64,000 nt of DNA from Bacteroidota bacterium (GTDB lineage Bacteria; Bacteroidota; Bacteroidia; Bacteroidales; JAAUTT01), in the NCBI GenBank assembly GCA_023429135.1, contig JAEYWD010000008.1, positions 274,964 through 338,963 on the forward strand. Direction: 5' to 3'. The notes below the pieces were generated by a model, which worked only from the letters and a program-made list of their open reading frames with translations, did no database searches and was not told the DNA's origin. A program made the position numbers and the translations under genes. Below are positions 1-9,600 of the stretch, piece by piece (the first letter of the stretch is position 1; every line of letters begins with the position of its first letter).

Positions 1-1
1 T

Positions 2-1084
2 ATACTGCTAATTATTTCAGTAATTGGTATTCAAAAACAAGTACACTTTCTAAAAACAAAAAATTTAGGCTTCGATAAAGAAAATATAGTGTATATAAAC
101 ACTACAGGAGAATTTCAAAATATCCAAAATATTAACCGACTAAAGGAAGACCTGATAAAAGATCCTGGTATCACTGGGATTTCCACTCTAAGTTGTTTGC
201 CCACTGACTTTGAAAATGGAGGATTTATGTACACCGCCAGTAATCCGGATCATAAAATTCATGGTGAGCAGATTAAAGTTGGAGAGGAGTACTTCGATAT
301 GATGAAAATACAATTTATTGAAGGAGGACAGGATTTCGATTATTCAAACGACCGCGTGGAAAGTTGTATAATAAATGAGACAACGGCCAAACAGTTAAAT
401 CTGGTTCCGCCATTTACCGGACAATCCATTTTCAACGTGAATGATGATAAATATCTTACAATTAAAGGAGTAATAAAGGACATAAATACAAAATCGCTAA
501 GCTTAAAAATCAGCCCTTGTTTATACACCAAAACCACATCTTACAACGATAATGGTTTAATACTTTTCAGGTTAGGCAGTATTAATCCCGAGGTTCTGGC
601 TACTATAAAGAGTTACTGTATAAAAAATAATCCGTCCATCCCGTTTGAAAGTCGTTTTCTCAATCAAACATATGAAGCTTTGTACATAAACGAAACCAGG
701 GCGCAAAAAATATTTCAGTGCTTTACTTTGTTGTCTATTCTTTTATCCTGTGTGGGATTATATGCAATGGCACAGTTTATTACTGAAGCCAGAACCAAGG
801 AAATCGGTATCCGCCGCGTAAACGGCGCCCGCACAGGCGAAGTTATGGCCATGCTCAACCGCGATTTTATAAAATGGGTCGCCATTGCCTTCCTCCTCGC
901 CTGCCCAATTGCATGGTATGCCATGCATAAATGGCTGGAGAACTTTGCTTATAAAACAGATTTAAGTTGGTGGGTATTTGTAGCGGCTGGAGCAATTGCA
1001 ATGTTAATTGCTTTAGTTACGGTGAGTTGGCAGAGTTGGCGGGCAGCAACGCGGAATCCTGTGGAGAGTTTGAGGTATGAGTAA
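2..1084 (+). CDS. FtsX/MacB-type ABC transporter permease, 5' truncated by window edge
   Basis: C-terminal part of a large FtsX-family permease of the inner membrane. The frame is already open at base 2 and reads residues such as IQKQVHFLKTKNLGFDKE before the first ATG at 89, the same linker seen in the two downstream paralogs, so the gene starts outside the window. The visible part covers the second MacB-like extracytoplasmic domain and then the final permease block: a membrane segment near codon 245, the cytoplasmic KEIGIRRVNGA motif, and two more membrane segments ending in RNPVESLRYE. No ATPase gene is adjacent, as is usual for such arrays in Bacteroidetes. The substrate is unknown. The last about 75 residues are nearly identical to those of the next two permeases. 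Confidence 0.9.
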   Translation: MLLIISVIGIQKQVHFLKTKNLGFDKENIVYINTTGEFQNIQNINRLKEDLIKDPGITGISTLSCLPTDFENGGFMYTASNPDHKIHGEQIKVGEEYFDMMKIQFIEGGQDFDYSNDRVESCIINETTAKQLNLVPPFTGQSIFNVNDDKYLTIKGVIKDINTKSLSLKISPCLYTKTTSYNDNGLILFRLGSINPEVLATIKSYCIKNNPSIPFESRFLNQTYEALYINETRAQKIFQCFTLLSILLSCVGLYAMAQFITEARTKEIGIRRVNGARTGEVMAMLNRDFIKWVAIAFLLACPIAWYAMHKWLENFAYKTDLSWWVFVAAGAIAMLIALVTVSWQSWRAATRNPVESLRYE

Positions 1085-1259
1085 TATAAAACTCCAAAGC
1101 TCACCCAAATGGGGGATTTTGTGTGCGCTGGTTATACGCATTATAAAACCAGGACTAATAGTATCGCAAAAGAATTTATAAAAGGAAAAAACAAAGTTTA
1201 TCCTGAGATCAGGTATATCTCAGCACAGATAAATGTTCAACCGATTAAAACAGATCATT

Positions 1260-3671
1260 ATGTGGAAAGTTAACATCAAACAAGCCATAAGTTATATCCT
1301 TCACCAGAAAAGCTATTCTCTGGTAATTATTCTTGGACTTTCGGTCGGGCTTGCCTCGTCGTTTATGATTTACTCATATGTTTTTTACGAAAAGAGCTAT
1401 GACAGTTATCACCAGCGCGGAAAAGATTTATACAGGATTGCTGTAACAGCAAGAATTGGTGGCCAGGATCCATACAAGAGCCCATACAGTTATGCTCCGC
1501 AAGGGCCTGTGGCATTTGCCGAAATCCCTGAAGTCGAAAGCTATGTACGGCTTTTACCAATGGATAAAGTTGTGGTTGCCAATGAAAAAAAAGAAGATGA
1601 ATCAGCATTAACCGTAGGAGACTTTTTCTATGCTGATGAGACTTTTTTTAAGCTTTTCTCTTTCCCGCTAAAGGAAGGTGATCCCGAAACGGTGTTGAAA
1701 AAACCGGGTACGGTTGTAATTTCGGGCAGTTTGGCAAATAAGCTCTTTGGTTCGGGAAATCCCGTTGGCGAGGTATTGAAAGTGGATGGCCAATATAATA
1801 TGACAATTACCGGCGTTTTCAACGATATCCCCGGAAACTCACACCTTCACTTCGATTTGCTTTTCTCACTCAACACTTTTCCGTGGATAATGAATGCCCA
1901 AAATGCCTGGAACAATCACTCATTCTTTACATATCTATTACTAAAAAAAGGTTCTGATCCGCGAATTGTGGAATCAAAATTAACTTTGGCTTATTTAAAA
2001 GAGAATAGAGCTGTTAACCAGTCAAACTGCACCTGGAGGCTTCAACCTGTAAACAAGGCATACCTTAATACGTCCGATTTCACATCTAAGCCAACTTCCT
2101 TAAAATTTGGCGACGAACGTATGGTTTATTTTTTGCAGATCATAGCATTGCTAATCCTTTGCATCGCTTGGATGAATTACATTAATGTCATTACAGCCAA
2201 GTCTACGGAACGGTTGAAAGAGATTGGTGTCAGGAAAACTATCGGGGCCAGACGTTTCCATTTGATTCGTCAGTTTTTTACGGAGTCGGCTCTATATAAC
2301 CTTTTCAGTATAACAATTGCAATTACCCTTGTAGGGATCGTTTTTGGATGGTACACCCGGACAATGTCTTTTTCACCCTCTGTACTTCACAGCTTTGCTT
2401 TTTGGGCTTTACCTTGTATCATGCTGCTCCTCGGAATTTTTCTGCCAGGGGGTTTATCAGCCTTTTTCAGCCTGAAAGTCAAGCCATTCAAACAGTCAGT
2501 TTTCACCGATTCCGCAGGATCTATGTCAGCATTCCGAAATGGACTGGTTGTTCTTCAATTCGCGATCATCATTATTTTAATGGCCGGAGTAATTGTAGTA
2601 AACAAACAACTTCGATACATTCAATCTATCGACTTGGGATTTCAAAAAGAGCAGGTATTAGTATTGAATGCACCCCGGGTTGGACTTGGAAAACAGTTCG
2701 AAAGTAAATTTGTGACATTTCGGGACGAAATGCTCAACCAGCCAGGTGTCAAAGATGTTACAGCGGCTGTTAGTATTCCCGGCGAACGATTTGGATCCGG
2801 AAATGGAGGTCCCAGGATAAAAGGAGAAAAAGAAGGCAACACTTATTTCAGAGTTGGGCGTGTTTTCCCAAATTTTCTTGATTTCTACGGTACAAAGCTC
2901 GCTGCTGGCCGAAACTTTTCCGACAACATACAAAACGACTATCAGAACATCATTATCAATGAAGAAGCTGTGAAAGAGCTGGGGTTAGAAAACTCAGAGG
3001 AGGCTGTTCAGAAAAAGTTGTTATGGAATGACAGGGAAGTGACCATTGTTGGGGTTACCAAAAGCTTCCACCAGCAATCGCTCCACATTGTACCTGAACC
3101 GATGATCATGTATACCATGCTCCATGAGAATAACTATAATTATTTTCTGGTTAAACTCGATGCTCGGAACATAAAGGGTGCAATCAGTAGTGTTGAGTCA
3201 AAATTTAAAGATATTTTCCCAAACAATCCGTGCGATTATTTTTTTCTCGACAGTTTCTACGATAAGCAATACCGTAAGGACATTGTATTCCAGAAACTGT
3301 TCAGCTTATTCTCAGTTATTGCTTTCATTATTGGTTTTGCAGGATTGTACGGGGTGACATTATTCAGAATCCTCAAACGAACCAAAGAAATAGGAATACG
3401 AAAAGTCAATGGGGCAAAAATTGCTGAAATTATGATATTACTTAATCGTGACTTTGTGCAATGGGTCGTCGTCTCATTTCTCATCGCCTGTCCTATTGCC
3501 TGGTATGCCATGCACAAATGGCTCGAGAACTTTGCCTATAAAACGGCATTGAGTTGGTGGGTTTTTTTAGCATCTGGAGTTATAGCACTCATTATTGCTT
3601 TGCTCACTGTGAGTTTTCAGAGTTGGCGGGCAGCAACGAGGAACCCGGTGGAGAGCTTGAGGTACGAGTAA
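1260..3671 (+). CDS. FtsX/MacB-type ABC transporter permease
   Basis: Inner-membrane permease of about 803 residues with the Bacteroidetes double layout: an N-terminal membrane helix (SLVIILGLSVGLASSF), a MacB-like periplasmic core domain, three membrane segments around residues 290-420, a second periplasmic domain, then the terminal permease block with KEIGIRKVNGA and the ending RNPVESLRYE. I chose the ATG at 1260, which gives MWKVNIKQ and places the first helix at the same distance from the start as in the next gene; an in-frame ATG at 1233 would add nine residues. These proteins normally work with a LolD/MacB-like ATPase in efflux or in lipoprotein or cell-envelope functions. The substrate cannot be read from the sequence. 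Confidence 0.9.
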   Translation: MWKVNIKQAISYILHQKSYSLVIILGLSVGLASSFMIYSYVFYEKSYDSYHQRGKDLYRIAVTARIGGQDPYKSPYSYAPQGPVAFAEIPEVESYVRLLPMDKVVVANEKKEDESALTVGDFFYADETFFKLFSFPLKEGDPETVLKKPGTVVISGSLANKLFGSGNPVGEVLKVDGQYNMTITGVFNDIPGNSHLHFDLLFSLNTFPWIMNAQNAWNNHSFFTYLLLKKGSDPRIVESKLTLAYLKENRAVNQSNCTWRLQPVNKAYLNTSDFTSKPTSLKFGDERMVYFLQIIALLILCIAWMNYINVITAKSTERLKEIGVRKTIGARRFHLIRQFFTESALYNLFSITIAITLVGIVFGWYTRTMSFSPSVLHSFAFWALPCIMLLLGIFLPGGLSAFFSLKVKPFKQSVFTDSAGSMSAFRNGLVVLQFAIIIILMAGVIVVNKQLRYIQSIDLGFQKEQVLVLNAPRVGLGKQFESKFVTFRDEMLNQPGVKDVTAAVSIPGERFGSGNGGPRIKGEKEGNTYFRVGRVFPNFLDFYGTKLAAGRNFSDNIQNDYQNIIINEEAVKELGLENSEEAVQKKLLWNDREVTIVGVTKSFHQQSLHIVPEPMIMYTMLHENNYNYFLVKLDARNIKGAISSVESKFKDIFPNNPCDYFFLDSFYDKQYRKDIVFQKLFSLFSVIAFIIGFAGLYGVTLFRILKRTKEIGIRKVNGAKIAEIMILLNRDFVQWVVVSFLIACPIAWYAMHKWLENFAYKTALSWWVFLASGVIALIIALLTVSFQSWRAATRNPVESLRYE

Positions 3672-3690
3672 ATTTAAAAACATATAAATT

Positions 3691-6027
3691 ATGATATTAT
3701 ACTACATAAGAATTTCATTTAGAAGTTTAATTAAGAACAAGAAGTTTTCTCTGCTCAATATTATCGGCTTTGCAGTAGGTTTTGCCGTTTGCATAGTGCT
3801 TGCCTTGTTTTCCTTCAACGAATACAGCGTTGATAGAGCTTTCCCGAATCATCAGTATATTTACCGGATACTTGATACCAAAAAGAATTCTTCCAGCATT
3901 GATTATGATGTAGCCAAGCAATTGAAGGAACAACACCCTCAAATCAAATTAGCCGTTCCATTACACTACATGACGATTGGTGCTAACCATCCTGTCTTTT
4001 TGAAGAAACTAAGGAGTGGAGATTATACTATGATCAATGATATGATCAGTACTACCAACGATTTCTTCAAAGCTTTTTCGGTAAAAATAATTGCTGGAAA
4101 TGCAAACAAGCCGTTTGCTGACCTTAACTCGGTGGTTTTAACCCGCTCCACAGCCGAGAAATTATTCGGACGGATAGATGTGGTGGGGGAAAATATCAAT
4201 TTTGCTGGTATGTTTGAGGCTTCGGTTAGTGCGGTATCGGAAGATCTACCTGCAAGTTCCAGTCTTGGGGCGAATCTATTTTTCAATAGTGACAATGAAA
4301 ATCTCCGGTTTTCTAAGTACTGCGGCGACGGTCAATGTTATAGTCCCCTTGATTTGTACGTTCAAGTAGAAACAGGGACAAATGTAAAGCAACTGGAAAT
4401 CAGCATCAATGCAAATATCCCTGAAAATAAATCACAAATGGAAAAAATAGCTTTTCAACCATTGACTGATATTTATCTCCATCCGGGCATCGATGGAAGT
4501 GCCAATAGGTTGGGAAGCAAGGCTATGATCCGTATTTTTCTTTCTATTGCCGCACTAATTCTGTTGTTGTCGGTTATCAATTATATCAACATCTCCTTAT
4601 CCAAGCAGCTATCTACATTAAAAGAAATAGGGATCAAAATTACCAATGGGGCTGGAGTTAGACACTTATGCGCTTATCACCTAACTGAAGTAACATTGTC
4701 AGTATCGATGGCTTTTGTAATGGCTTTGGGTATTGCTAGAATGTCGCTGCCTTTCGCCGAAACACTTCTCAATTGTCCACTTAATTTCTATCTGCTTCTT
4801 TCTCCCACATTACTGACCGTGTTATTGACCACCCTGTTTGCAGTCATCCTTGTTTCTTCTTTTGCTCCTGTATATATTATTTCGCGATTTAACGTGCAGC
4901 GATTATTCGGAAAAAAGGTAGCTGTAATGGGAATACAGGTTGGGAAAAAGGGGTTGACCGTTTTTCAATTAACAACCGCTATTGTATTATTAATAGGCTT
5001 TGTGATGATCCAAAAGCAATTACACTATGTAAAGATGACAAATATTGGCTTTGACAAAGAACTTTTGCTTAGATTGGATATTGGAGATAATTTTAAAGGA
5101 AAAGAAGCACTTAAACAGCAAATTGAACAATGTCCCTTTGTAAAAAGCTCTTCTTTTAGTCATGGTGGTCCAGGAGCTATCCGGATGGGTATGGAGAGCA
5201 ATAAAAAAGAAGATAACTTTTTAATGGACTGCATTCTAGTGGATGAAGAGTTTCTAAAAACTTTTGATATCAATTTACTGGAAGGAAGACCATTTTTGTC
5301 TTCAGATAAAGATGTTTCCTGTTATATCAATGAAACGGCCTATAAAAAGTATGGTTGGGATAATCTCGAAAACCGGAAATTTAATAATGGACGTGAAGGT
5401 GGCTACAATGTTGTAGGAGTGGTAAGTGATTTTAACGTAGCATCTTTACACAGCGGAATGACCCCGGTCTGTCTTATGCTTCACGATCAATACTCCGCAC
5501 TCAACATTAAATTAATGTCGGGAAACCTGCATGAGCAGATAGAAAAACTCCGAAGTATCTGGGGAAAAATCTCTCCCGATACACCAATGATGTTTACCTT
5601 TTACGATGATGTTTTTAATGCATATTATAAGAAAGAAGAACGACAAGGAAAGGCAATAACTGTTTTTTCACTGATTGCTCTGGTGATAACCTGTCTTGGG
5701 TTGACGGGCCAAGTCCTGCAGACCTGCACAACAAAAATAAAAGAGATCGGCATCCGAAAAATAAACGGTGCTCAAATTTTAGAGGTAATGATCCTTCTCA
5801 ACCGCGATTTTATCAAATGGGTTGCCATCGCCTTTATTATCGCCTGCCCTATTGCCTGGTATGCCATGCACAAATGGCTCAAGAACTTTGCCTATAAAAC
5901 GGATTTGAGCTGGTGGGTATTTGTTGTGGCAGGAGTAATTGCAATGTTAATTGCTTTATTTACGGTGAGCTGGCAAAGTTGGCGGGCAGCAACGAGAAAC
6001 CCGGTGGAGAGCTTGAGGTACGAATGA
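3691..6027 (+). CDS. FtsX/MacB-type ABC transporter permease
   Basis: Third permease of the tandem set (778 residues), 19 bp downstream of the previous one and probably co-transcribed. The N-terminal helix (FSLLNIIGFAVGFAVCIVLA) is followed by a periplasmic core domain, a central three-helix block containing KEIGIKITNGA, a second periplasmic domain, and the terminal block with KEIGIRKINGA and RNPVESLRYE. Overall it differs clearly from its neighbours, except for the last about 75 residues. The function is inferred only at family level. It is followed by the BlaI/BlaR1 regulatory pair, so a link to envelope or antibiotic stress is possible but not shown. Confidence 0.9.
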   Translation: MILYYIRISFRSLIKNKKFSLLNIIGFAVGFAVCIVLALFSFNEYSVDRAFPNHQYIYRILDTKKNSSSIDYDVAKQLKEQHPQIKLAVPLHYMTIGANHPVFLKKLRSGDYTMINDMISTTNDFFKAFSVKIIAGNANKPFADLNSVVLTRSTAEKLFGRIDVVGENINFAGMFEASVSAVSEDLPASSSLGANLFFNSDNENLRFSKYCGDGQCYSPLDLYVQVETGTNVKQLEISINANIPENKSQMEKIAFQPLTDIYLHPGIDGSANRLGSKAMIRIFLSIAALILLLSVINYINISLSKQLSTLKEIGIKITNGAGVRHLCAYHLTEVTLSVSMAFVMALGIARMSLPFAETLLNCPLNFYLLLSPTLLTVLLTTLFAVILVSSFAPVYIISRFNVQRLFGKKVAVMGIQVGKKGLTVFQLTTAIVLLIGFVMIQKQLHYVKMTNIGFDKELLLRLDIGDNFKGKEALKQQIEQCPFVKSSSFSHGGPGAIRMGMESNKKEDNFLMDCILVDEEFLKTFDINLLEGRPFLSSDKDVSCYINETAYKKYGWDNLENRKFNNGREGGYNVVGVVSDFNVASLHSGMTPVCLMLHDQYSALNIKLMSGNLHEQIEKLRSIWGKISPDTPMMFTFYDDVFNAYYKKEERQGKAITVFSLIALVITCLGLTGQVLQTCTTKIKEIGIRKINGAQILEVMILLNRDFIKWVAIAFIIACPIAWYAMHKWLKNFAYKTDLSWWVFVVAGVIAMLIALFTVSWQSWRAATRNPVESLRYE

Positions 6028-6117
6028 GGAACTATAACGAATAATGAGTATTTAGTACATCTATTGTGATTCTATTACGGTTGCTCCCAGAGTTTGACAA
6101 ATACCAAATTAAATTTT

Positions 6118-6132
6118 TACGAAATTTTCGTA
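6118..6132. promoter_or_regulatory. BlaI operator, upstream copy
   Basis: The 15-bp dyad TACGAAATTTTCGTA has perfect 7-bp arms around one central base. It is repeated identically at 6172-6186, 54 bp away. It ends 7 bp before the -33 box of the blaI promoter. The TAC...GTA outer half-sites resemble known BlaI/MecI operators, so autoregulation by the adjacent BlaI is inferred. Confidence 0.75.
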
Positions 6133-6139
6133 GTTTCTA

Positions 6140-6170
6140 TTGATTCTTACATTGAAGTGATTTATATTTG
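6140..6170 (+). promoter_or_regulatory. Bacteroidetes-type promoter of blaI-blaR1
   Basis: TTG at 6140-6142, a 20-bp spacer and TATATTTG at 6163-6170 fit the Bacteroidetes -33/-7 consensus (TTTG, about 19-21 bp, TAnnTTTG). Transcription would start near 6177, inside the second operator, and the blaI ATG is at 6193. The two operators therefore bracket the promoter, an arrangement expected for repression by a BlaI dimer. Confidence 0.7.
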
Positions 6171-6171
6171 C

Positions 6172-6186
6172 TACGAAATTTTCGTA
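6172..6186. promoter_or_regulatory. BlaI operator, downstream copy
   Basis: Second identical copy of TACGAAATTTTCGTA. It overlaps the predicted transcription start and lies 6 bp before the blaI ATG at 6193. A protein bound here would block initiation. Confidence 0.75.
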
Positions 6187-6192
6187 ATAACA

Positions 6193-6564
6193 ATGGAAAA
6201 AATTATTGAGAAACTTACAGCCAAAGAACTGGAAATATTACTCATTCTCTGGAATTTCGGTGAAGCAACTGTTAAGACCATAAACGACGAGCAAAATAAA
6301 GTGGATGAAGTTGGGTATACTACCACTCTGAAATTAATGCAACTAATGACCGAAAAAGGAATTCTTGAAAGAATAACAAAAGGAAAAAGTCATGTTTATC
6401 ATTCATGTATCCCTGAGGAAGATATTCAGGAACATATCTTTAAAAAATATACACAAACCACCCAAGGCAAGTCGGCTATGAAACTGGTATTGAAGGCTAT
6501 GGGTAACCATAAGGGAAATATTGACGGACTGAGTGAAATAAAAGAATATCTGAAAAAACTGTAA
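6193..6564 (+). CDS. blaI: BlaI/MecI/CopY-family transcriptional repressor
   Basis: A 123-residue winged-helix repressor. The start MEKIIEKLTAKELEILLILW at 6193 is chosen because the frame upstream runs back through the operators and promoter, and because 123 residues is the family's usual length. The N-terminal half has the expected HTH (YTTTLKLMQLMTEKGILERI) and the C-terminal half the helical dimerisation and protease-sensitive region. It is followed after 5 bp by a BlaR1-type sensor protease, the standard partner that inactivates BlaI when beta-lactam is sensed. Two identical palindromes flank its own promoter, so the pair is most likely autoregulated. Whether it also controls the beta-lactamase genes downstream is open, because I saw no further operator copy before them. 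Confidence 0.9.
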   Translation: MEKIIEKLTAKELEILLILWNFGEATVKTINDEQNKVDEVGYTTTLKLMQLMTEKGILERITKGKSHVYHSCIPEEDIQEHIFKKYTQTTQGKSAMKLVLKAMGNHKGNIDGLSEIKEYLKKL

Positions 6565-6569
6565 TCGGT

Positions 6570-8444
6570 ATGACCTTCTTCAAAACAGACATAATTGACT
6601 CTATACTAAATAGTCTTGGCTGGACTATATTACATTCACTATGGTTGGGATTGGTTTTCTTAGTCTGTTTTTTATTGACGGTTATTCTTTTTAGAAGGAA
6701 AAAAGCTCAATTCAAATACCTTACGGGCTTAATTGTTTTGATTCTGTTTCTAGGTTCAGTATTTGTAACATTTATTTTAACATATAATCACCAGCGAGCT
6801 TCAGCAATTCTGCATAACACAGCAACTGATAACTCATTTGTATCAATTGATAATCACGCTAACGGAATAAAAAACATTCAGGAACAGTTTGAAATTGAGC
6901 CGAAAAAACACACCGACCTTGTTGCAAAAATTGAAATATTGAGGGTTTACTTAAACAAGTCATGCTATTTTATTGCACTCATATGGTTGGTTTTCGCATC
7001 ATTATTCCTAGCCAAACACTTATTCAACTTCTATAAATTAAAGCAGCTTATTACAAATCCGTTAAACCGGAAATCTTCTAAATGGCAAACCGTTATCAAC
7101 GGATTATCGTCAAAAATTTATCTGAACAGGAGCATCAGAATACTCATCAGCCCTTTTATAAACAGTCCCTTTGTATTCGGAATTGTAAAACCAGTGATCC
7201 TTTTACCGATACAACTTGTCACCCAACTTAGCGAAGATGAAATTAAGTCCATCCTTATTCACGAACTAGCCCATATCAGCAGAAACGATTATGTTACCAA
7301 CCTGTTTCAGGTTGTTATAGAATCTCTTTTCTTCTACCATCCGGGAATTAAGTATATTTCAGAACAGATGAGAGTGCAGCGGGAAGTTATATGCGATACT
7401 GTAGCTGCCGGGATATGCGAAAATAAGAAAACATATGTGAATGCTTTGGTAAAAGTTGAAGAGCTAAGGTTAGTTTCCAATCAATTTGCAGTTGCCGCCA
7501 AAAGGAACAAAAATGAACTGCTTTACCGCATAAAATGTTTGCTTTCAAATCGACCTTTCGAAATAGAAAGTAAAAAATCTTTCAACCTGCTCCTTCCTTT
7601 GGTTATCCTTTTAGCCTTCTTTGGCTTTACACTGGCAGCATTTAAAAGTAGGGACACGAAAGAAAATCAACAATCTCATTTCTATTCTGTTGTAGCAAAA
7701 CATCTTTCTCCTGCTAAAAGTTCAATGGTTGTTTTTGATACCAGGAACGAACAATATTTGGTTTTTAACGACTCAATTTCTCATCAACGATATACTCCGG
7801 CTTCGACTTTTAAAATTACCTCATCACTGATTGCACTTGAGTCGGGAATAGCAGAAAACGAGAGCTTTACTATACGTTGGGATAGCATTCGTTATCCGCG
7901 GGAGCCGTGGATGAATAACAGCACGCCTCAGAAATTCTGGTTACAGAACCATACCCTGCAATCGGCCCTTAAATATTCGGTAAACTGGTTCTACCTGGAG
8001 CTTCACAGGTTAATCGGGAGAGAAAGAATTCAAAATTACATTAACCAGTGTAATTATGGGAATAATGTTGAAGGCACATCGTTAGATAACTTTTGGTTTA
8101 ACGGGACTTTAAAGATATCGGCATTTGAACAGGTTGAATTTCTAAAAAAATTGAATAGTCAGTCTCTTACTGGGTTTTCCCGCGGAGCCCAGAAAAAAGT
8201 TAAAGCAATTATGCTTAACGAGTCTATGTCCGGTTATAAAATTTATGGAAAATCGGGCACGGGCGAGATTATGGACAATAAATTAATTTGCTGGTATGTA
8301 GGAATGCTGGAAGTCAACAACAATACATACATATTTGCCTTTAATTCATTTACAGATAATTATAATGAATTACCTGCAGATAAGCGCATTGAAACAGTAA
8401 AAAAAATATTTCATGGGCTTGATATAATTAATATCCTCAAATGA
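6570..8444 (+). CDS. blaR1: BlaR1-type sensor: M56 metalloprotease fused to class D beta-lactamase-like domain
   Basis: A 624-residue membrane signal transducer. Hydrophobic segments lie at about residues 15-45, 50-70 and 130-150. A gluzincin-type site HELAH (H231-H235) and a downstream QREVICD acidic site form the M56 protease. A further membrane helix near 345-360 leads to an extracellular sensor domain homologous to class D penicillin-recognising enzymes: STFK with Ser412 and Lys415, then SVN, a WY motif and KSGTG from Lys561. All catalytic residues of both domains are visible, so it looks functional. Acylation of Ser412 by a beta-lactam would activate the protease and lead to loss of BlaI. 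It lies 5 bp after blaI. Confidence 0.92.
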   Translation: MTFFKTDIIDSILNSLGWTILHSLWLGLVFLVCFLLTVILFRRKKAQFKYLTGLIVLILFLGSVFVTFILTYNHQRASAILHNTATDNSFVSIDNHANGIKNIQEQFEIEPKKHTDLVAKIEILRVYLNKSCYFIALIWLVFASLFLAKHLFNFYKLKQLITNPLNRKSSKWQTVINGLSSKIYLNRSIRILISPFINSPFVFGIVKPVILLPIQLVTQLSEDEIKSILIHELAHISRNDYVTNLFQVVIESLFFYHPGIKYISEQMRVQREVICDTVAAGICENKKTYVNALVKVEELRLVSNQFAVAAKRNKNELLYRIKCLLSNRPFEIESKKSFNLLLPLVILLAFFGFTLAAFKSRDTKENQQSHFYSVVAKHLSPAKSSMVVFDTRNEQYLVFNDSISHQRYTPASTFKITSSLIALESGIAENESFTIRWDSIRYPREPWMNNSTPQKFWLQNHTLQSALKYSVNWFYLELHRLIGRERIQNYINQCNYGNNVEGTSLDNFWFNGTLKISAFEQVEFLKKLNSQSLTGFSRGAQKKVKAIMLNESMSGYKIYGKSGTGEIMDNKLICWYVGMLEVNNNTYIFAFNSFTDNYNELPADKRIETVKKIFHGLDIINILK

Positions 8445-8796
8445 AACATAGTGAAAGTTTTAACCCATTAATTCACAAATTTATACCACCTCACCCTAAA
8501 CAGGCTGCGTGAAAAGGTCGGAAAGACTTCGACTACAGTCTGACATTTGAGATTCAATTATTTGTCATATTTCGACTCCGCTCAATATGACTGGTAATTG
8601 ACTTTTCACATAGCTTCTTTTGAAGAGCTGCGAATTTAAGTTTGTGCGTTCCTCCTCCCCTCTCTTTCAGGAGAGGGACTGGGCCTGTCTGCCATCCAGG
8701 TAGAGGTGAGGTCGTTAAGGTTTTGTGAATTATCAGGTTAATACCGTTAGAAAATGCCGTTTAATATCATTTACAGTTAATAACATTATTAGAAAA
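8445..8796. other. Intergenic region with one family A palindrome
   Basis: Between blaR1 and the GNAT gene I see no gene. A GC-rich palindrome at 8645-8712 has the core CCCTCTC-N6-GAGAGGG and belongs to the repeat family found throughout the nif region, here in reverse orientation. A short CCTCACCCT stretch near 8490 may be a decayed partner end. No TAnnTTTG promoter was convincing. Confidence 0.55.
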
Positions 8797-9222
8797 ATGA
8801 AAATCAGGGAAATACAAGAAACCGATGCTCCACAAATTACAAATTTACTCTCTCAGTTAGGGTATTTGAATACAGGAAGTTTTATTGAGGAAAAAATTAA
8901 ATCTTTCTCGAAGGATCCCGACGAGCATACTGTTGTTGCTGAAGAAAACAATGAAGTTATCGCCTTTATTTCTATTCACTTTATCCCTCAGATCGCGTTA
9001 AAAGGAGATTTCGCAAGAATAAGCTATTTTTCTGTGGATGAGAAATGTAGAAGTATTGGTGTAGGAAAGCTATTGGAGGAGTATTGTGAAGAAGTCGCCA
9101 GATTAAGAAATTGTGACAGGATAGAGGCACATTGCCATTCAAGAAGGGAAAAGGCTCACCGTTTCTACTTCAGGCAGGGATATACTGAATCGCCGAAATA
9201 TTTAATGAAATCATTAATATGA
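8797..9222 (+). CDS. GNAT-family N-acetyltransferase
   Basis: A 141-residue single-domain GNAT enzyme that would transfer an acetyl group from acetyl-CoA to an unknown amine. The start MKIREIQETDAPQI at 8797 aligns with the usual N-terminus of the family (the first beta strand begins at once); an in-frame ATG at 8725 adds 24 residues without family resemblance. The acetyl-CoA loop is visible as SVDEKCRSIGVGKLLEEYC, followed by AHCHSRREKAHRFYFRQGY near the C-terminus, the typical motif B. It stands alone, with a repeat-bearing gap on each side. The substrate is not predictable. Confidence 0.85.
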   Translation: MKIREIQETDAPQITNLLSQLGYLNTGSFIEEKIKSFSKDPDEHTVVAEENNEVIAFISIHFIPQIALKGDFARISYFSVDEKCRSIGVGKLLEEYCEEVARLRNCDRIEAHCHSRREKAHRFYFRQGYTESPKYLMKSLI

Positions 9223-9293
9223 CTTAGCTTAAACAATTATAAATGCGAATAAAGGGTTGAATACTTCTATTTTGAAGTTATCGGCGCTCTTTT

Positions 9294-9496
9294 CAGGCTG
9301 AAAGCCTGTGACACCAAAGGACAGGGCAGCGCCCTGTCAGAATTTGATGGCTTTTTTTGCAGGCTGTAGGCCTGTGACATGGGCTGTAACCAGTATTTGA
9401 AGCTTTTGTCTCAGCCTTTCAGGCTGAACCGAAGCGGGAGATCTCATGTCCTGGGGTTTCACCCCAGGTTTCGATGTCTCAGGCCTTCAGCCTGAG
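9294..9496. repeat. Cluster of six short hairpins (family C, mostly 3-nt loops)
   Basis: Perfect or near-perfect hairpins: 9294-9308 (CAGGCT-GAA-AGCCTG), 9320-9338 (GACAGGGC-AGC-GCCCTGTC), 9360-9374, 9411-9427 (TCAGCCT-TTC-AGGCTGA), 9450-9468 (CCTGGGGT-TTC-ACCCCAGG) and 9478-9496. Most have 6-8 bp stems and a 3-nt loop, and they come in pairs about 10 nt apart. The stem sequences differ while the geometry is kept, as in REP-like elements. The gap 9223-9600 holds no gene. Confidence 0.8.
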
Positions 9497-9600
9497 GTTT
9501 CAGGTCAGAATTCTTAGATTCTGCTCTATTTTGTTATCTAAATTACATTCTTTTAACCCTTAATTCGCATTATAAATAACCTTATATAACCTTTACTAAA

